NCBI RefSeq assembly: GCF_001581005.1
Contig: NZ_LHZV01000048.1
Coordinates: 1-53,407, forward strand
Length of the DNA: 53,407 nt
Reading direction: 5' to 3'
DNA from: Acetobacter orleanensis
GTDB lineage: Bacteria; Pseudomonadota; Alphaproteobacteria; Acetobacterales; Acetobacteraceae
The position numbers and the translations under genes are program-made. The stretch's first letter is position 1; each line of letters starts with the position of its first letter. Positions 50,349 through 53,407 of this stretch are shown here, in pieces. The notes beneath the pieces are model-generated. The model was not told where the DNA came from, did no database searches, and saw only the letters and a program-made list of their open reading frames with translations.

Positions 50349-51518
50349 TCAGCCTTCCGGAGATAATTGACTGGCTTGCGGAGGCCCTACGGGGTGCGGC
50401 GAAACATGCATAGTCTGCCCCCGCCAGTCCACCCGTGTGCCGCTGGCGCTGCCGACCATAATGGCGGCGGACAGCCAGTCCCGCGCGGGCAGCAGCAGGA
50501 GCGGCCAGAGCAGGCGGGACCCTACGGCGCGGTTGATAATCAGCCCGGTCAGAATACGGAGCCCCCACACGCAGGCAAACAGCACAAGCGGCCACAGAGC
50601 GTGGGGCTGGAACAGAATCGCCAGCGTTGCCCAGAACAGCGGGAGCTGGATTGCGGACGCGCCATACCCGGCCGGGGCGAGTGTACACACGGTCCGGCCC
50701 CACCGCAGTTCGTGGGAGAGCAGGTCCGCAAAGCTGGGCTCGCCAATGGTGGTCCATGTCAGGCAGTCGGCAATGGTAATATCTTTGCCCAACTGGCGGA
50801 CCAACCGCCCCAGCAGGGCATCATCCGCCACATGGGGTAGCAGAGCTTCAAGCCCGCCAACAGCTTCCAGCACATCCCGCCGCAGGGCCATGGTTGCCCC
50901 CAGACAATCCTGCCGCCCCAGATAACGGGAGAGCAGAACACCGGGCAGGAAGTTATGGTTGATCTGGCAGGCCGCCAGCATCTGCACAACGGTATTATGG
51001 GCAGGCAGGCCCGCGTAAAGCGTTGTCACCAGCCCGGTATTGGGTTTGTGCAGGGCGCTGACGATATGCCGCATATAATCGGGGCTGACATGAATATCAG
51101 AATCGGAAATGACAAGCAGATCATGCCGCGCAAACGGCAGGATGTTCATCAGATTGCTGATCTTGCGGTTCAACCCATGCACGGCCGGATTCACCACCAA
51201 CTGCATATCAAGGTGCGGGTGGCGGGCTTGCAGGCGCTTAACAATATCTATGGCGGGGTCATCATGGTCCCGCACGCCAAAGAGAATCTGAATTTGAGGA
51301 TAGTCCTGCGTGCAGAAGCTTTCCAGAGCTTCTTCCAGTAACGGCTCATCACCATAAAGCGGTTTGAGAACGGTTACGGGGGGCAGGGTTTTGAGAGGAA
51401 CAGGGCGGCGTTCATTGCGCCGGAAGCGCGTCAGCAAACCTGCCCCGGCAATGGACTGAAGGCAGCCCGCTGCTGCCAGACCACTGCTGGCCAGCGCCAG
51501 AATGGAAAAAGCGGACAT
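50349..51518 (-). CDS. hpnI: Hopanoid biosynthesis glycosyltransferase HpnI
   Basis: A 389-residue membrane glycosyltransferase (GT2-type, related to ceramide glucosyltransferases) that attaches GlcNAc to bacteriohopanetetrol. It has an N-terminal membrane segment (about 1-25), PPVTVLKPLYGDEPLLEEAL, the nucleotide-binding DSDIHVSPDYM near residue 140, LGATMALRRDVLEAVGG, the acceptor-site HELRWGRTVCT, and C-terminal membrane helices (about 290-360). It stands between hpnM and hpnJ, 73 nt after hpnM and 91 nt before hpnJ. Its donor sugar would be UDP-GlcNAc. Confidence 0.93.
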   Translation of the reverse strand: MSAFSILALASSGLAAAGCLQSIAGAGLLTRFRRNERRPVPLKTLPPVTVLKPLYGDEPLLEEALESFCTQDYPQIQILFGVRDHDDPAIDIVKRLQARHPHLDMQLVVNPAVHGLNRKISNLMNILPFARHDLLVISDSDIHVSPDYMRHIVSALHKPNTGLVTTLYAGLPAHNTVVQMLAACQINHNFLPGVLLSRYLGRQDCLGATMALRRDVLEAVGGLEALLPHVADDALLGRLVRQLGKDITIADCLTWTTIGEPSFADLLSHELRWGRTVCTLAPAGYGASAIQLPLFWATLAILFQPHALWPLVLFACVWGLRILTGLIINRAVGSRLLWPLLLLPARDWLSAAIMVGSASGTRVDWRGQTMHVSPHPVGPPQASQLSPEG

Positions 51519-51591
51519 TACAAACCAGCCGCTATGCGGCCCATAACCGGGCAGTTTGTATGTCCGCTACGCATCACGCTCTTTATCCTGC

Positions 51592-52251
51592 TCAGTCGTT
51601 AGAGAACGTTTTGACTTTGCGTTCCAGAACATTGATCAGGCCCGCAACGCCACCGGAGGCCAGCGTGGAGCTGAAATCCGAACGCTGGGCGGCAGCCTGA
51701 CTGATGCGGGAATCGCCCAGCAGCACATCCACAATTTTCCAGCCGGAGGGTGTGCTGTGCATGATGTAGCTCAGCGGGGTGCCGGGCATGCTATCATCCG
51801 CTCCGATGAAGGTATTCACGATCTTGTTACCACCAACAGGAGAGTTTTCAAGACCCGGCTTCATGGTGAATCGGGCGTCAGTCCCCGGTTTGAAGCTGGA
51901 AACATACCGCGCAATGGTGAAGTCCCGGAAGGCAGCCAGCAGCTTGGCTTTGTCCGCCGGAGCAAGGGACTGATAGCGCACGCCAACGGAGGCATGCAGC
52001 ACGGCGTCCAGATCATAGGCCTGATCAACACCGGCACCGACAATCTGGCTGCGTTCCGCAAAGCTGCTGTGGGAATGCTGGGCTTTATCAAGTGCGGCAT
52101 AGAGTGCCTGCACAGGTGCGCTTTCCGCAGTGGCCGGGGCCGACTGCGCCTGTGCAGCGGGAACAAACGGGGCAACGCCCGCAGCGGGAAGCAGTGTCAT
52201 GCCCAGACCGAGCACAAGCCCTGCGCGAAGAGAAATCGTTTTCATGCTCAT
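51592..52251 (-). CDS. hpnM: Hopanoid-associated periplasmic protein HpnM (MlaC/Ttg2-like)
   Basis: A 219-residue exported protein of the MlaC/Ttg2D toluene-tolerance family named HpnM when beside hopanoid genes; thought to help hopanoid or lipid transport with HpnN. A signal peptide ends near AQAQ (residue 36). The mature part has [40 protein letters not shown] and [15 protein letters not shown], typical of the family. Its ATG overlaps the dxs stop by 4 nt, a tight link between isoprenoid precursor supply and the hopanoid genes. Confidence 0.9.
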   Translation of the reverse strand: MSMKTISLRAGLVLGLGMTLLPAAGVAPFVPAAQAQSAPATAESAPVQALYAALDKAQHSHSSFAERSQIVGAGVDQAYDLDAVLHASVGVRYQSLAPADKAKLLAAFRDFTIARYVSSFKPGTDARFTMKPGLENSPVGGNKIVNTFIGADDSMPGTPLSYIMHSTPSGWKIVDVLLGDSRISQAAAQRSDFSSTLASGGVAGLINVLERKVKTFSND

Positions 52252-53407
52252 GATTTTGTTCCCGTAGCACAGTTTGGCAAGTTCATTGAGAGCATGTCTC
52301 CGATGCCCAGCGCGCTGAGAGCGGTTTTGACGATGAAGGGGGCGGTGAGGCCGGCCTGCTCGTACTGAGCCTCCTGCGTGTTATGGTCAATGAAGATGTC
52401 AGGCAGGGTCATCGGGCGGAAGCGCACATGGTCCAGCAGGCCGGTATTGGCCAGATGCTGGCCAACCTGCGCGCCAAACCCGCCAACAGAGCCTTCTTCT
52501 AGCGTAATCAGCACCGCATGGTTGCGGGCCAGATTTTCCACCAGAGCCGTATCGATTGGCTTGGCGAAGCGGGCATCCGCTACAGTCGGGGCCAGCCCTT
52601 GGGCGGCCAGCATGTCCGCCGCCTTCAGGGCTTCCGCCAGACGCGGACCGAGCGAGAGGATGGCAATGCCTCCCTTCTCCGCCCCGGCCTGACGGCCCAT
52701 TTCCCGGACAATCCGGCCCTTACCGATTTCCAGAACCTGCCCTTCCGCGGGCAGATCCAGCCCAAGGCCGTTACCGCGCGGGTAGCGCAGGGCAATCGGG
52801 CCTTCATCAAACTCGGCGGCGGTGGCTGTCATGTGCAGCAGTTCGACCTCGTCAGACGGTGCCATGATGCTGATGCCCGGCAGGCAGCCCAGATAGGCGA
52901 TGTCAAAGGAGCCTGCATGCGTCGCGCCATCCGCCCCTACCAGACCGGCGCGATCAATGGCGAAGCGGACGGGCAGCTTTTGCAGCACCACGTCATGCAT
53001 CACCTGATCATAGGCGCGCTGGAGGAAGGAGGAGTAAATGGCGCAGAACGGACGCAGCCCTTCCGTGGCCATGCCCGCAGCGAAGGTCACGGCATGCTGC
53101 TCGGCAATGCCGACGTCAAAAAAGCGGTCGGGATAGTTCTTGGCAAAAGCATCCAGCCCGGTGCCGGACGGCATGGCGGCGGTGATCGCCGTAATTTTGT
53201 TATCCGTAGCAGCCCGGCGCACCAGTTCCTTTGCGAACACGGACGTATAGGACGGCGGGCCAGCGGGACCCTTTTTCTGCTCACCCGTGACGACATTGAA
53301 CTTGGCGACCGCGTGATATTTATCCCCTGCTTTTTCCGCCGGGTTATAGCCGTGACCCTTCTTGGTCATCACATGCAGCAGGATGGGGCCGTTATCCGTA
53401 TCGCGCA
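52248..53407 (-). CDS. dxs: 1-deoxy-D-xylulose-5-phosphate synthase, C-terminal part (cut by window end)
   Basis: A ThDP enzyme that makes DXP from pyruvate and glyceraldehyde-3-phosphate, the entry step of the MEP isoprenoid pathway. Only the C-terminal 385 or so residues are in the window: the frame stays open to the edge, reading ...[20 protein letters not shown]. Present are [30 protein letters not shown] (shown as [13 protein letters not shown]), the pyrimidine-domain [25 protein letters not shown], and a C-terminal transketolase domain. Overlaps hpnM by 4 nt, so dxs probably heads the hopanoid operon. Confidence 0.96.
   Translation of the reverse strand, partial: RDTDNGPILLHVMTKKGHGYNPAEKAGDKYHAVAKFNVVTGEQKKGPAGPPSYTSVFAKELVRRAATDNKITAITAAMPSGTGLDAFAKNYPDRFFDVGIAEQHAVTFAAGMATEGLRPFCAIYSSFLQRAYDQVMHDVVLQKLPVRFAIDRAGLVGADGATHAGSFDIAYLGCLPGISIMAPSDEVELLHMTATAAEFDEGPIALRYPRGNGLGLDLPAEGQVLEIGKGRIVREMGRQAGAEKGGIAILSLGPRLAEALKAADMLAAQGLAPTVADARFAKPIDTALVENLARNHAVLITLEEGSVGGFGAQVGQHLANTGLLDHVRFRPMTLPDIFIDHNTQEAQYEQAGLTAPFIVKTALSALGIGDMLSMNLPNCATGTKS

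Noticed and set aside
1..53407. A CRISPR array or rRNA operon
   Set aside because: No regularly spaced direct repeats of CRISPR length and no 16S, 23S or 5S signature were seen.

Overview
The window looks like the chromosome of an acetic acid bacterium (Acetobacteraceae, probably close to Acetobacter). It has moderately high GC, hopanoid genes (squalene-hopene cyclase and hpnI/J/K/M beside dxs), an alphaproteobacterial EipB-type envelope protein, an OprB-type porin and a lactate-to-acetoin gene set. This placement rests on gene content and recognised protein families, not on a database search.

Layout. (1) 1-4.3 kb is accessory DNA, all on the minus strand: a truncated hsdS whose frame runs into a putative insertion-sequence end at the left edge, hsdM, a Doc toxin with an AbrB/MazE-like antitoxin and a perfect inverted repeat at its promoter, and a helix-turn-helix protein. 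It ends near a 36-nt tRNA 3' fragment that may be an attachment-site scar. (2) 4.3-5.1 kb is gene-poor and leads to a 43-residue membrane peptide. (3) 5.5-21 kb is mostly core genome: DUF1643, M29 aminopeptidase, a secreted protein, shc with a TetR regulator, an EipB-like protein, aspS, threonine aldolase, rplY-pth-ychF, proA-nadD-rsfS and rlmH. The rsfS frame seems to start at AUA. (4) 21.1-34.9 kb is an amino-sugar and peptidoglycan-sugar locus. A tight minus-strand operon (ROK kinase, cutC, sodium:solute symporter, namZ, murQ) diverges from a NagC-like ROK regulator. The regulator is followed by a TonB-dependent receptor, a NagP-like transporter, nagB and a GH20 hexosaminidase. (5) 35-43.4 kb holds a LysR regulator, acetolactate decarboxylase, acetolactate synthase, a benzoylformate-decarboxylase-like ThDP enzyme and lutABC. 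(6) 43.5-47.4 kb holds murA, dcd, a small basic protein and an OprB porin. (7) 47.9-53.4 kb is the hopanoid side-chain operon dxs-hpnM-hpnI-hpnJ-hpnK, with dxs cut by the window end.

How it fits together. Region 4 can be read as a scavenging pathway for GlcNAc and MurNAc: outer-membrane uptake, periplasmic NamZ and hexosaminidase, two inner-membrane transporters, a ROK kinase, MurQ and NagB. No PTS and no nagA are present. MurQ would release lactate, and region 5 encodes lactate oxidation and conversion of pyruvate to acetoin. The link between regions 4 and 5 is inference. The most unusual points are this PTS-free MurNAc operon with CutC inside it, shared candidate ROK operators, the AUA start of rsfS, the ThDP enzyme co-transcribed with lutABC, and the tRNA scar beside the accessory segment.
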